Source of the DNA: Phoebastria nigripes
Lineage: Eukaryota; Chordata; Aves; Procellariiformes; Diomedeidae
Length of the DNA stretch: 64,000 nt
Direction: 5' to 3'
NCBI GenBank assembly: GCA_035582835.1
Contig: JAYKAV010003098.1
Location: 310,001-374,000, forward strand
Every line of letters starts with the position of its first letter. Within the stretch, counting starts at the first letter, position 1. Positions 11,266-23,287 of the stretch are shown here, piece after piece. The notes beneath the pieces were generated by a model that was given only the letters and a program-made list of their open reading frames with translations, had not been told where the DNA came from and made no database searches. A program made the position numbers and the translations under genes.

Positions 11266-14200
11266 AGTAGCTCTTAATTTTTATGCCACTCCATCATAGA
11301 CTAGCAGAAAACAAAGAGCAAACATCAAGAACCACCATTTTGTTTGGTGTTTGTCATGTGTGGAGTACCAAGAGAAGACTTTATATCTAAGACATAGCTG
11401 TGAGGAGATTGAAACTGTAGTGGGTCCCTGCTGTCTTTCAGTTATGCTGGTCCAAATCCAAAGCAAGTCCAGCATCTCTGGGCAGGCACTGAGGAACAGG
11501 TTTCTGAAATGTGGTCGGTTCCTGGCCATAAGCCAGCTTTCCCTGTAGGGCCACAGCAGAAGTGGCTGGCACTGCACTGCTGCCAAGCAGCTCTCCAAAG
11601 CAGGATGCGTCATGGGGCAAGAGTTACTTTAGGTGCCATCATGAGGTGTGAGCGCTTCCCACGAAGAGCCTGTGCAGCCTGGGGAAGGGTCCTGTCGATA
11701 TTTGTACTGTTACTGTGAGAATCCACAGGAGCATTGGCCCCAGCCACGTGTGGACTGGATTAGCATAAAAAGCTGTTCCTAAATCCTACTCACAGACTTG
11801 ATGTCTGTGCAACGATCTCAGGTAAGCAGGTAATTTTCTTTACTGAAGTAGGTGTAAGCCTTAGGCAGATGAAGTGATCACAGAAAAAGGATGTCTGCCT
11901 TATTTATCCTCCAATGTGGAAAAGGTTTGTAGCAGAATAAGCACAACTTTATACCAGTAATTACATCTGTGACATTTGCGTTACTTTATCTGTATCACAG
12001 CATATGTTCAAATGCGTACACTTTCCTATGTAAATCCAGAATTCTTCTCTATATACAGTGTAATTGAGAAAGCTGCCTCTGTGCACAGCTTTTTGCTTCA
12101 TTGCAGTTAGGTTTCTCAGCTAAACCCAAGAGTCACATGCTGTCCTGCTGGGGGAAGCCAGATAGAGGAGATTAGGGTCAAGCCAATAGGTGACAACAAA
12201 GTCACCTGCATTCATCTGTGTCCAGTTTATTCATAACTGGAAATCTCCTAGATTTGGCAAAATAACAGAAGACTTAACAGGATGCGTGTAGTTCCAGCCT
12301 GGCCCGTCTCTGTTGGAAGAACTTGCTGAAATAATGTCTAGAGGTCTGGCTTGGGGGCATTCTGGGGAGGTAGATGTTACATCCTTATTGCTTTCTAGGT
12401 AAAAAGGGAGTGATTAAAGGCCTGGATCGGAACAGGCTCTTTTACAGAGAAATACAAATGCCGATCCCAATTTTGAAGTTCACCCCCAAAGGGGATCTGG
12501 AAACAAATTTCTGAAAGAAGCAAGGCAGCGCTTTATGGACACCTTCCACCTTCAGGACTGCTGAATCCTTCTCCCACCTCTTAATCCAAAAGCAAACTGG
12601 CAAAGTAAAGAAAAGAGATTTGCACAGAAACCGAGCAGAGGCCCAGGGATGCAACACCTCCAGCATCACTCTCCGCTGGGGCTACAACAAGGGCATGTGC
12701 AGAGGGCTGAGAGCAGGTCAGACCCTCAGTGCCTCTCTCCCATCCTCCGAGCTGCTCCTCTGATGAGCCCCTTTCCCTCTCCATCCTGCCGCCCAGCTCC
12801 ATCCCCCAAAAGTGGAGTCTGCCCCCAAAATCCCTACAAGCAAGCCCAACAAATGATGCTGCAGTTCCTGCATTTCTCTCTGAGTTGCCGATGGTGCCTG
12901 GGCATCAAGGAAGGAGCCCTTTCTGCTAGATCCTCAGCCGGCTGGGGCTTCACAGAGCAAAACCACAACCTGAAACTGCAAACAGCAAGTCTCAGACAGA
13001 TCATGGGACCTTCAACTTCAGAAGCAGTACAAGATATACGTGTTAATTTGTGGTTAAGGCCTATTTATCTGGAACAGCACTGGAGGGTGGCTTGGCCTTT
13101 CCTGTAGCACAGCAGTTGGAACTGCCAAAAGAAAGAGGCATTAAAAGTTAATAAAAAAGTCTGAAACACGCTCATTAAAATACTTGGAAAACTTCACAGT
13201 TTGGCTTCATACCATACAGCGAGTATGTGAGAACTTGACCGGGCTTGCCTGCCTCCCTACNAGACTGTCTTGACTTAATACTTAAAAAAAAAATCACCTG
13301 GCGCCTGATGCCGTGTTAAAAAGCCCCTACCATGTCAGATACTGTTGTAATTTGCCCTGGAAATGCATCTGAAGCAAAGGAATGCGTGAGCACAAGTCCA
13401 GAGCTCAAACAGGGGAAATACTGGTTGTTATACAGATCAGTGGATACAGACAGTATTTTATTTATTTTAACCCTCAGCCCAAAGTTTCAGGGGCTGATAA
13501 CTTTGCCACCCTACTCTGGTTCATCCAGCCTCTGGATGGACAGATGTTGCAGCTATTGCTCCCAGAGCAGACTCTTCGGATACCACGGTATTGAGCAGCC
13601 TGGCCGTATCTGGAGCCATTTCAAGGAAAATCTAGCCCCGTATTTGACCTCATTCTTCTATTTACTCACCACACTAATTAGGTCAGGTGGAGGGAAGGCC
13701 AACAAGACAGGTAGGATGGACTATTTGCATAGCTGCAAGCGGTTTCTATCTGATTGAGTGGAGTGGATTGAACCATAGGTGGATTGTGGGTCAAGAGGTT
13801 GTTTGAGTTTCACATTCATGGATGCACTCTCCACAGCCAGTGTTTTCATTACGCCACTCCACAGCACTCTGCATTGGCCACTAGGTCATGAACTGAGGCC
13901 TGGATCTCGAGCTGCTGAGGATCAGGACCGCTGTGGTTATGTATCCATGTGGCACCCCAAGGACAAACCCTACAATGATTCAGGCTGCCCACTTTCCATC
14001 TCAGCCATATGGTCTGCCTGAAAGCATGAGTTTTGGTGGTGTTAGAGACTCTGATTTATCAACAGCTGAAGCCACCTTTGATCTAGTATTTAGTTCTAGG
14101 GTAAAAATTAAAAGATATTCAAAGTACCAGCTTGGGATTCTTTCCCTAATCCTTGTACCTCCTACCCCACTGTTTCTCTGGGATGCAGAGCCTTTGGCTA

Positions 14201-15875
14201 ACATTCCACTATCACATTTGGGATTATCCTGCAGAACCTCATGTTTATCCTGCTTCCTTCAGAGTGCAATTACTACCTTGGGACGAGGACATAGTATTGA
14301 ATTTTGCACCTATTGTAGCTTCTATGAGTGCAAGGTGTTGGACTCAGTGGCCTTTGGCCTTTTCCCTAGATGAGCTCTCAGAGTTTTCAGGTATAATATA
14401 TGGAGCCTTATGGCTTTTTTATGGTAGGGCTTATTTTACCGAGGAAGGTAACTAGTTAGTACTTTTCCTTTTGCCTAGGCTGTATTATGAGTGTATGATT
14501 ACACTGCACTTCTTCAGCGGTGGATTGCTGTTCCCAGACATGCTTCCTTTGGAAGCCTGCTGTAGAAGATTTGAGCTACATGTCCCCAACCTGCAAAATC
14601 CCAAGGCAGGGCTACGAGGAGGCACAGGATGAGTTCAGAACAGGCAGGCTGTGCAGGGGTCACTGGGATCCATGCAACACAATGTGTAAGGAAGACAGGA
14701 GGGAAAGGATTTTCAGCCTCCCCACCCATGTTCTCCGCCCAAAATGACTTCTGCTTGAAGAGCATCACAGTGCTGAGCAGCCAGCACCTTGCTTAGTTTG
14801 GGTGACTGAACCCAAAATCTCTGTGGAGGAAACACACCTTAGCATCCCTGTATGGCAATGACTGCTCTTAGGGCAGTCCTACCTGTAAACACTGCCACAG
14901 TCCTCTGCACCCTGGAAGCACATAGTATCAGGTACGACCTGTTCCCAAGGACTTTATAAAGAGGAGAGATTCCTGGCAAGAGGAACCAAGAGCAGCACCC
15001 AGCTTCTCCAGACCCCTTCGCCCTGTCTCCTTCCTTCACTGGAAGCTCCCTGAAAGACTTCTTGGTAGGAAAAGGCCACTGCTGAAGGGATGGAAAGGAG
15101 CCCACACAGTGGAAGGTATGCACATGCCTTCCTTCTACAACTTCTCTATTATCAGTAAAGAACAAAGAAATAGCAGATGTATATCTGATGTGTTTACATG
15201 AAAGCTGCAGTATTTACTGATGCTTTTAAGGTCATATTTTACTTCAGTCAAGCATCGAAAAAAATGTGGAGAATATCTTGCAGTTAGTTAGCTAAACACC
15301 TTTTCCTGCCTTTGGATTGGGTAAGACAGATACTCACAATAAACTTTATCTGGGGGACAGTTCAAGGAATTGGCAAGAGAGTCCAAAATCTACTAACTCA
15401 AGGTCACTCATCCACTCAAGGAGTCCAGGCTGGCTGAGCAGTGACCNTAAATCATCACATTTGACACTGATTTGGTGGCCTATGTAAAACATGAGTGAGT
15501 CTGCACACAGTTCCCATGGGAGGAGCATCGNTTCACAACTGCCAGCTAGACAGGCAGTAATTGGTTGCTTCTATGAAGAGGCCCAGACTCCACTGGGCAT
15601 GGAAAGATAATTTTACACCTAATCACTGGGAGTTCTAATCAAAGCATGTGTATACATAGGAGTGTGGCCAAATCTGTCACCTAAGCCCATTTTGATGGAG
15701 CTATAAATCCAAGAAATTGCAGTCTGCAAACACAACCAGGACACGACCTGGGTACTCCTGCCCGTCACACCAAGTCCTAGCAGGGGACATAATGTTGTGG
15801 CATTTCCTCTTGGCATCCTAACAACTTTCCGGAAGCTATGTGAGCACCATCACTACGGTATCCCAATATGTCCCA
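11266..15875. other. No gene recognised
   Basis: Several ORFs of 100-152 codons (12649-13107, 13332-13757 and 13933-14373 plus) have no recognisable domain and no convincing splice context. No dense CpG region and no repeat I can name. Confidence 0.45.
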
Positions 15876-15879
15876 GTGA

Positions 15880-16026
15880 CCCAGTGAGACAGAGAATTTT
15901 ACAAATGGGAAACTGAGAGACAGCAAAAGTGAATTGCCTAAGGTTTTTTGGCAATCTGGTTCAGACAAAAAATACTGGGTCTCTTGAATAGAAGTTTAAT
16001 GTCTTATGCACTGAAACACCCTTCCT
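15880..16026 (-). mobile_element. MIR-like SINE (CORE-SINE), minus strand
   Basis: Reads as the reverse complement of an MIR/CORE-type SINE. 'AATTTTACAAATGGGAAACT' is followed by 'GAGAGACAGC' and 'GTGAATTGCCTAAGG', which parallels the family order 'attttacagatgaggaaactgag', 'cacagag', 'tgacttgcccaagg'. The next segment, with GGTTCAGAC and then TACTGGGTCTCTTGAATAGAAG and a trailing CACTGAAACACCCTTCC, matches the tRNA-related 5' half in reverse. An old copy with no coding role. Only weakly distinguishable from an L2 3' end, with which MIR shares its tail. Confidence 0.65.
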
Positions 16027-16977
16027 AGCAAATGCACTCTCAGGCTTAGTAGTTAAAGCTCCCCACTCGCTTGTTGGGGTGTCAAGAAATTACACGTATG
16101 GCCAAGTTGTTCCCACAGTCAGCTCTGAGGTGTATGGCCCTGGTCGGTGTGAGAGACACGGTACTAACTAAATGGACCGTTCTGATCCAGTAGTTGTCCA
16201 ATTACTGTGCTACTTGAAGCCTCCACGGAAAACTAGGAGAAAAAGCGGACAGTTCCTTTTAGTCCTTTAGAAAGGAAAGTCTGAAGCCATTCTGCACTGT
16301 TGGAACCCTGTTATCCACACTGTCCACAACACATAAAAACTATGATGTAGCATGAGCTAGAGCAAAGCTTATTGGGAGCTACTAATGCAAAAATAGAAGC
16401 CTCCTACACTAAATGAAATGAGTGCTGCGCACGCACTAAGACATGTGTGAGAGAGACTGCTTGTAAATATTCTCTGCAGTCTGCGTAGGAGTTGTGTGGA
16501 GGCAGCCTGAAGACCTCCAGCAGCAGAAAAAGGAGATAAATGGGCATTTATTCAGCTGAGCGTCTGGGGAGAAGGGTTTTAATATGTGCTAGAAGAAACA
16601 GGGGATTGAAGTTACAAAACCATGTCCTGGTGAACTTAAATAGTAGCCTGAGCTATGCACTGCTGCCTTGTACAGCTCCTGTCCCATGAGGAGGGTTTCA
16701 GAAAGGTGGGGAAAGTNTCTCTCATCATATCTTGTCTCTCTTCACCCGGCAGCTTTCTGTGTTTCTTAGCTAAAATGTCAGACAAAGGAGTCACAAATTT
16801 ACTGTGTGTAGCAAACTTCCATTAGCTGGAAATGCCCTTCCCAGCTGAGAGACTCCACAAAGTATTGGAAAAATAATTAAGCTACGTAAACAATATTCTT
16901 GAGTTTTGCCCAATCTGGGCTAATCCCAAGCTTGGCCCGATAGCTGTTCTCACAAGAGCACAAGCGAGCTTTGCTGC
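16027..16977. other. No gene recognised
   Basis: No ORF of 60 codons or more lies here and no repeat was recognised. Confidence 0.5.
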
Positions 16978-17028
16978 ATGCACACACAGGTGAGTGCACG
17001 TGCACACACCCAGATGCATGTGCATGAT
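16978..17028. repeat. Short imperfect (CA)/(TGCA) tract
   Basis: CACACACAGG, GTGCACGTGCACACAC and ATGCATGTGCATG lie in succession. The tract is partly self-complementary. Confidence 0.6.
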
Positions 17029-18434
17029 AAGCGGTGCTGGTAGCACCTTCTCATTAGAGGCTGCTCCACGCTTCCTCCTACACGGCTCCCTTACAGCCCT
17101 GCCAGCCTCTGCCTCTTTGGGCTGAAATTTTTCTATGCTGCCTCAGGCAGTTTCATTCACTTTTCTACTTATCTGGGGTTTATATTTTCAGCCAAAAAAG
17201 TTCAAGCGTTACCAAGAAAGACAGGAGGAGGGGAAAAAAAGTTATTTACCTTCATTTTTCCAAAATTTGGTAAATGTGAGCAATTTTTTAATATCACTTA
17301 TGGAAATGTGACTTCTTCCCTTTCTTCTTTTTCCTTCCCACCAATATCAGACCCTGCAGTTTCCAATACTTTCCCAGAGCCAGAAAACATGTGCTTTTCT
17401 CTAGCTTTTTCGAAAAATAGTTCAATAACTCAATTCAACAATTTTCTTTTTTAAAGTCATGCAAAAGCCAACATCTAGGATAAAACATTTCAAATTAAAA
17501 GCCGTATACTTGTCAAGGGATAACTAACCAAAAATAGTATTATTAAGGAGAAATTTCAGGCATCTCTAGACCTTTCTCACAAAAGGATTTAGTGACCAAT
17601 ACAAGGCCCATCCATCTTAGAAAAAGGATTGAATATACACAAGCAAACAGTTTAAATCTACTACATGAGTTTATTTTGTTAATTGTAGAAGCTTTATAGC
17701 TTCAGCAGGTCTGAAAGTTCGTGAACATTAAATCTGAACTCATCTCACCAAGGCAGTGTCTTTAGTTACATTTCATCTTCGTTTCTGCACAGCATGGAGA
17801 GGACCGGGTGCTCGCAGAGGTGTGTCTGGCAGCAGTACAAGCAGCTGGACCAGAGCAATGGGAATATTCCCATTTGTCTGGAAGGGGTTGGGAAAACTGA
17901 TGCCAGCTCTGGGAAGAAGGATCTCTACTTTGTGCATGCTACAAGTTGTCCATCTACAACTAGCTAGCTACGCTGATACAATTAAATTGCCAAGTATGGA
18001 TGCAGCCTAAGCAGGCTCCTTAAATAAAACAATGGAGCGTTTTTTTGTTGCTGGTGTAATCATATGTCACAGAACTGTGGATTTGACAGGTTCAGTTGAA
18101 AGCTGGGTCTTACTAATACCTGTAAGGATATAGTCATGCAGGATTTCCCCTATCACAACAGCCCCTCCTACCCTGGTCTTTGGATGCTGATTTCCATCAC
18201 TCTTCTGGATCACCTGGTTGTCTCTGAGGGGGGCTGGAACTACGGGCCGTCCTGGTGTCAAAAGGGACATCACCAAGGAAGCACGGGATGTCCTCCTGGG
18301 CTTCATTGTACTAATGTCCGCAATTTAATTACAACAGTATCTTCCCAGTGGTCTCTCCAGAAGGGGAAGCAGGATCATCTTTGAAACTATAATGTCCTAT
18401 AGTGTAGACATGTAAAATTAGTGAACCTAGACAC
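17029..18434. other. No gene recognised
   Basis: AT-rich in 17200-17700. An 84-codon ORF (17756-18010) and two ORFs near 18.1-18.4 kb show nothing recognisable. Confidence 0.45.
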
Positions 18435-18436
18435 CT

Positions 18437-18580
18437 AGGTGTTCAAGGCCAGGTTGGATGGGGCTTTGAGCAACCTGATCTAGTGAAAGATGTCCCCGCC
18501 CATGGCAGGGGAGTTTGACTGGATGATCTTTAGAAGTCCTTTCCAACCCAAACCATTCTGTGATTCTATGATTCTATGAA
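18437..18580 (+). mobile_element. CR1 LINE 3' end, sense strand
   Basis: Only the last about 145 bp of a CR1 copy. It begins in the 'GTTCAAGGCCAGGTTGGATG' block and ends with 'CCTTTCCAACCCAAACCATT' followed by a short CTGTGATTCTATGATTCTATGA repeat tail. This 3' end is the avian CR1 hallmark, and severe 5' truncation is typical of the family. Confidence 0.92.
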
Positions 18581-18612
18581 CTCCTCCCCACCCCTGCACT
18601 CATTTTGGATGC

Positions 18613-18671
18613 CTATACATATAAATACATGTGCATGCACATATATATACACAAAGATACACGCATACACT
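18613..18671. repeat. Imperfect (TA/CA) microsatellite
   Basis: Alternating ATACATATAAATACATGTGC followed by ATGCACATATATATACACA. It lies between a CR1 tail and the solo LTR. Confidence 0.65.
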
Positions 18672-18800
18672 GGCCAAAATGAGACTTCAGAAGCACCAGC
18701 GTGAACATTTCCTATTTCTTCAATGCAGTTTTACTGCTGGTATGGCATCCCAGTGCCTACACAGCCCTGCACATGAACACAGATATGTATGTATATGGAC

Positions 18801-19392
18801 CCAGGTGTCGTGGTTTAACCCCAGCCAGCAACTAAGCCCCACACAGCTGCTTGCTCACTCCCCCCTGGTGGGATGGGGGAGAGAATCGGAAGGGTAAAAG
18901 TGAGAAAAGTCATGGGTTGAGATAAAGACAGTTTAATAGGGAAAGCAAAAGCCGTGCACGCAAGCAAAGCAAAACAAGGAATTCATTCACTACTTCCCAT
19001 CGGCAGGCAGGTGTTCAGCCATCTCCAGGAAAGCAGGGCTCCATCATGCGTAACAGTGACTTGGGAAGACAAACGCCATCCCTCCGAACGTCCCCCTTCC
19101 TTCTTCTTCCCCCAGCTTTTGTTGCTGAGCATGACATCATATGGTATGGAATATCCTTTTGGTCAGTTTGGGTCAGCTGTCCTGGCTATGCTCCCTCCCA
19201 GCTTCTTGTGCACCTGGCAGAGCATGGGAAGCTGAAAAGTCCTTGATTAGCGTGAACACTGCTTAGCAACAACTAAAACATCAGTGTGTTATCAACATTC
19301 TTCTCATACTAAATCCAAAACACAGCACTATACCAGCTACTAGGTAGAAAATCCCAGCCCAGATCTATCCCAGCCGAAACCAGGACACCAGG
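18801..19392 (-). mobile_element. Solo LTR of an avian ERVL-like endogenous retrovirus
   Basis: A 582-bp LTR (18806-19387) is bounded on the plus strand by TGTCGTGGTT and CCAGGACA, so it has the TG...CA ends of retroviral LTRs. It is flanked by an identical 5-bp target-site duplication CCAGG at 18801-18805 and 19388-19392. A 5-bp duplication is usual for ERVL-type elements. From recall of the family, the sense orientation is the minus strand: it starts TGTCCTGGTTTCGGCTGGGA and has an ATTAAA-type polyadenylation signal (plus-strand TTTAAT at 18932-18937). The site where the TATA box would be expected, near 19120, is degraded. No internal retroviral genes lie beside it, so this is the product of LTR-LTR recombination. 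It is recognisable as an LTR spread in neoavian genomes. I do not assign the exact RepBase name. Confidence 0.92.
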
Positions 19393-19633
19393 AAACAGCA
19401 CTAGCTGAAGACTGGATAGGATTTATGAATCAATGGCCATGTGGCTCCTTCAGTGACACTAAAGCAGGAGATGCATCATTTCCTCCTTGCCGTTGTGATA
19501 CTCCCAGGGACTCGGGTGTTTCAGGAAGGGAGGAATATTTCTCAAATTACTTAAGGACAGCTGTAAGCTTTGATTGATTGCTTGAAATTTCACATCTTCA
19601 AAACACGCCCAACTGGAAATAACAGCAACTCAC
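19393..19633. other. Short unannotated spacer
   Basis: Lies between the solo LTR and the 3' end of the ancient CR1. No ORF or repeat recognised. Confidence 0.5.
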
Positions 19634-21300
19634 AAAGAACTAGAAGATGTATGGCAGGAAGGGACCTCTGCCCTGAACCCTGTTGTCAGTTATCATAGGT
19701 AAATACGTAATACAAACTCTCATAAACAAATCAAGCACCATTTAAAACATGTTAGGTTGCTTATCCCATACTTTTAGAAAGCAAGCCTATGGGGCACCAC
19801 ATCTGCTAATCTGCTGTCTTGATTTATCTGTGGTCAGCTCTGTCTTTTACCTTTGGTCTTACCTCACTTCTGTCCAGACTGCGAAATGCCCAGACCCTTT
19901 GATGGGCAGCAGTCACATCCCCCTTCACCTCATCCCGCTAGTGGAAACTAGCCTGACGCTTGAATCTCCTCTTATAACATAGGCTTTTCGACCCGCTCCT
20001 CGTTTGTGATGCCCTTCTCTGCACCTTCAATAAATCCCTTGTGAATGCAGGCAAACAGCTTTCCAGATGACACTCAAAAGAGCCCTGTACCAGGGCATTA
20101 AACCTGCCCTCACTCTGCTGGTCAGTCTTACATTTTATACGCACTAGAACTATGCTTCCCATATATCGGTGGCTCATAGTCATGCTGTGACTGACTAATG
20201 CAGCATGATGCAGCTTGTGCACCAGCTCCAGCACAGCACGCTCCAGCCAGTCGTCTTCTCCCCGTGGTAAATGGCTGTTTCCGTAGCAAATGGTGCACAA
20301 GAACTGAACATCTTCACCCTTAGAGCAGCCAGGTTAGGGCCCATAGCTACTGCTCCATCCCTGTGCATTCGAGAAGGAATTGGGAAAATGCACTATCTTC
20401 TTGCAGTGCCTGGCTAGAGTTTCTGCCTCATTATTAGGGGGAGAAGGAGCATCCAACAGAAGCTGGAGCTGCTGTCATGTCCAGTCACGGGGAAAAGGAG
20501 TGCTCTCAGGGCAGCCTGTCCTCTTGCAAGTATATTTGTGCGAGGGGGACATGGTGCAAAGGCCTGAGCTACAGCTGTTACTGTCACAACCTATGAAGTG
20601 AGGGGAAGGACAAGGTGTCCCAAGCGTTGGTTGCAGCTGAGTTTGAACTGCCCTGGACGAATATACACATAGATCTTCCCCACCCCTCTATTTCCAGCTG
20701 AAGAGCACCTACCTAGCTGACGGCAGAACTTCGTGTTAGAAGTTCTCAGATTAGGCCCTATGCTCTGCACTATTACGTTTCACCTCATTTCCATTACTAC
20801 CCCCCACTGCTCACCGCTCAAACCAACAAGATTTCTGTGGGTAGCATCTCATGCGCCCAATTACTGACAGTACTCAACACTGTGTCGTCAGTTAATGTCA
20901 CTGTCTCCTTTCGACTTCTGGTGCCACAGCTGGGAATCAAACATTAAATAAGGTCCATTCCAAGTCCAGTCCCAGAGGAATTCCACCAGTAATTGCTTCT
21001 GGCGTGTTTGTTCTCGTTCTGTCATAACCCATCATGATCTTCCTGTTTGTCAGTGCCTTCCTTATCTTAAAATTCGTGTTTCTCCAGTATAAGAAATAAT
21101 TTATTGGGTTAATTTCAACCTCTTAGTGCAAATTGACTGCATTTGCCTTGCCTGAAAAGGTCAGTTATCTTATAAAAGAAAGGCACCATGTTAATTTGGC
21201 ATGACCTACCTTGAGCAAATTCATGCTGTATTTCATCCCATTTCCAGTTATCTCCTGTCTCTTTCCTTCAGCATAGTTTTTGTGTCCAGCTGATCCACAT
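19634..21300 (-). mobile_element. Ancient CR1 LINE, minus strand, about 1.6 kb
   Basis: A heavily diverged CR1 copy in antisense. The left end carries the reversed 3' tail (CTAGAAGATGTATGGCAGG then AAGGGACCTCTG...CCTGAACCC). At 19980-20220 the order 'CTTCTCTGCACCTTCAATAA', then CCCTGTACCAGGGCATTAA and GGTGGCTCATAGTCATGCTG follows the reversed CR1 region 3' of the reverse transcriptase. At 20880-21010 'AAGTCCAGTCCCAGAGGAAT' then TCCACCAGTAATTGCTTCTGG corresponds to the reversed 'GPVPGS' region. At 21180-21270 'GGCACCATGTTAATTTGGCA', TGACCTACCTTGAGC and 'TTCATGCTGTATTTCATCCC' mirrors the HGF..GKSCLTNL block. The element is far more decayed than the copy at 10.1 kb, and its minus-strand ORF 19938-20300 is not functional. 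Boundaries are approximate. Confidence 0.6.
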
Positions 21301-22974
21301 ATTTAATGCATGAGCAGGAGAGGAAAAAAGAGAAGAGAGTGGGTGCTCAATTCCCCTCTGTACTCTGCTCTGTGTCTGTGACATTGCAGCTAGTGGAGTC
21401 CATACAGGCAGCCTAAAACAGAAAGAACAAAACAAGGAGTAAAGTCATGAGCTCTCCCATGAAGCTCTCCCATGGAGCATGGCCTGTGCATCCTTCCTGG
21501 TAGAACCTGTTGCCTCATGAAACTCAGAGCCTGAGGGGCTTAGTCAAATATCTTAGATAGAGATGAAACACTAGCAATTATTAAAAGCCAATTAAAAGGA
21601 TTATCTTTCCTCATACTCCATAAACTGTTCTCTAGCTGGGCTAGGAGGACATGAACTCCTCGATTGAAGAGCTCTTGATTAGGTGCACAACATAAATTTA
21701 ACAACGTTCTCTGTACTGGTTGGCCACCATCCCAGAGAAGATATCACTGCAGATGAAGCATTGCTCTTCTCCACCAGGGCCACGGCTGCATCTTCATTAT
21801 AACCTCCACGGTGCATCTCCATTGCAGAGACACACTGTTTCTGGGGAATGTAGGGGTGTGCAGACACAGTTTGCTTTCCACACACTGCAATTGGAAGTAG
21901 ACAGCGTGGGAAAGTTCTTGTGTAAACTCCATGCCAAGCAAGAGCGTGCCTGTATGGCATGGGTGCTGGGTTCGGTGAGCAAGGAGGCTCTGTATCAACT
22001 TGTTGATGCTTAAGGAAAGGATGGTGTCTATTGATTAGGGCTTGTAGGCAGATGAGCTGCAGACATGGAGCAGGGTTTAAGGATCTGCAGCTCCCTGGGA
22101 GTGGCTTGCTTGTGAGAATGCACCTGGCAGATGCACCACGTGTGTAGCCAGCTCTGCACAGCGGTACAGCACTGGTGCAGCACATAATGCAGGGAGGCTC
22201 TCCTCGCTCTGCCCCTCGGGCACACAGGCATGCGTTATGCACCAGCAGCATGGGGAACTGCCAAGATGGCAGGCGCCGGCAGTTAGCACACCACCAGCTT
22301 CCCCCGTGCTGGAGGAGCCTGGGGTTGGGTGCTTCAGTAAGGGGTGCAGCCCAGACAGCCAAACCCTGTAAGCCCCACAAGCCAGGCAGCGGCATGGGAG
22401 ATAGTAATCGTCATTACCCACGTTTCCCCACTGCCCCAACAGTGCAGAGGTGGGCCCAGCCTTCCAGGCACACTCTCGGCCCGGGCCCCAGTCTGGTCTG
22501 GCCTTTTCTCTTTGCCAAAGCCAGCCCGAAATTCTTGTCCTGGCTGCCAGCCTGCTCCCCTCTCCAGCAAGAGGAGAGGGAGCAGGAGCTGCTGAAGGGA
22601 GGGTGTGAAGAGGTCTTGGGGCACAGTGTGAGATCTTTTCTCTAGTGGACACAAGATCAACGCGCAGACTGTGTCTCCGTTACCTCAGGGAGCAGGCCTT
22701 GGTGTCCTGTATCAGGTAAGGATTTTGGTGAGCTAAAGATCCAGATCTTTAACTCACCCTTCAGGCTCTGTTGCTCTGAAGCCAACTTGGCCCCTTTGAA
22801 ACTGCGAGGGAAGCAGTAAAACCCTCACTGGAATGTGATGAGTTTGTTCTCCCCTCTGCCCACCCCCACTGCAAATCTCCACCACAATTCAGGAAGATAC
22901 TGCTATACTACAACAACAAGAGGGCAGGCCAGCTGATGGAGCAAGTGGCTCTCATGAAGAGTTTAACAGACTGA
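21301..22974. other. No gene recognised; long ORFs in GC-richer DNA
   Basis: The minus strand holds a 238-codon ORF (21679-22395) and the overlapping 22077-22652 (191 codons). The plus strand holds 22175-22645 (156 codons). They overlap in three frames, are rich in cysteine, proline and serine, and match no domain I recognise. GC-rich composition with few CpGs explains the lack of stops. Treated as non-coding. Confidence 0.45.
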
Positions 22975-23287
22975 AATGTGAAAATTGTGGGTGTTGGTCT
23001 CTTTTCCCAGGTAACAAGTGATAGGACAAGAGGAAATGGCCTCAAGTTGTGCCAGGGGAGGTTTAGATTGGATATTGGGAAAAATTTCTTCACTGAAAGG
23101 GTTATCAAGCACTGGAACAGGCTGCCCAGGGAAGTGGTTGAGTCACCATCCCTGGAGATATTTAAAAGACGTGTAGATGTGGCACTTAGGGACATGGTTT
23201 AGTGGTGGACTTGGCAGTGCTAGGTTTACGGTTGGACTCAATGATCTTAAGGGTCTTTTCCAACCTAAATGATTCTATGATTTTATA
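22975..23287 (+). mobile_element. CR1 LINE 3' end, sense strand
   Basis: A 5'-truncated avian CR1. Plus-strand translation of 22978-23202 reads through the last conserved block of the CR1 ORF2 protein: '[20 protein letters not shown]', then '[20 protein letters not shown]' and '[20 protein letters not shown]'. A short 3' UTR follows, ending GACTCAATGATCTTAAGGGT...CAACCTAAATGATTCTATGA. The reading frame is intact only because the fragment is short. There is no start context or promoter, so it is not a gene. Confidence 0.93.

Noticed and set aside
21679..22652. Group of long overlapping ORFs as a real gene
   Set aside because: Three frames on two strands are open together, which indicates low stop-codon density from composition. 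No domain recognised.
22978..23202. 74-codon ORF with a clear protein-like sequence
   Set aside because: It is the terminal ORF2 block of a 5'-truncated CR1 LINE, not a host gene.
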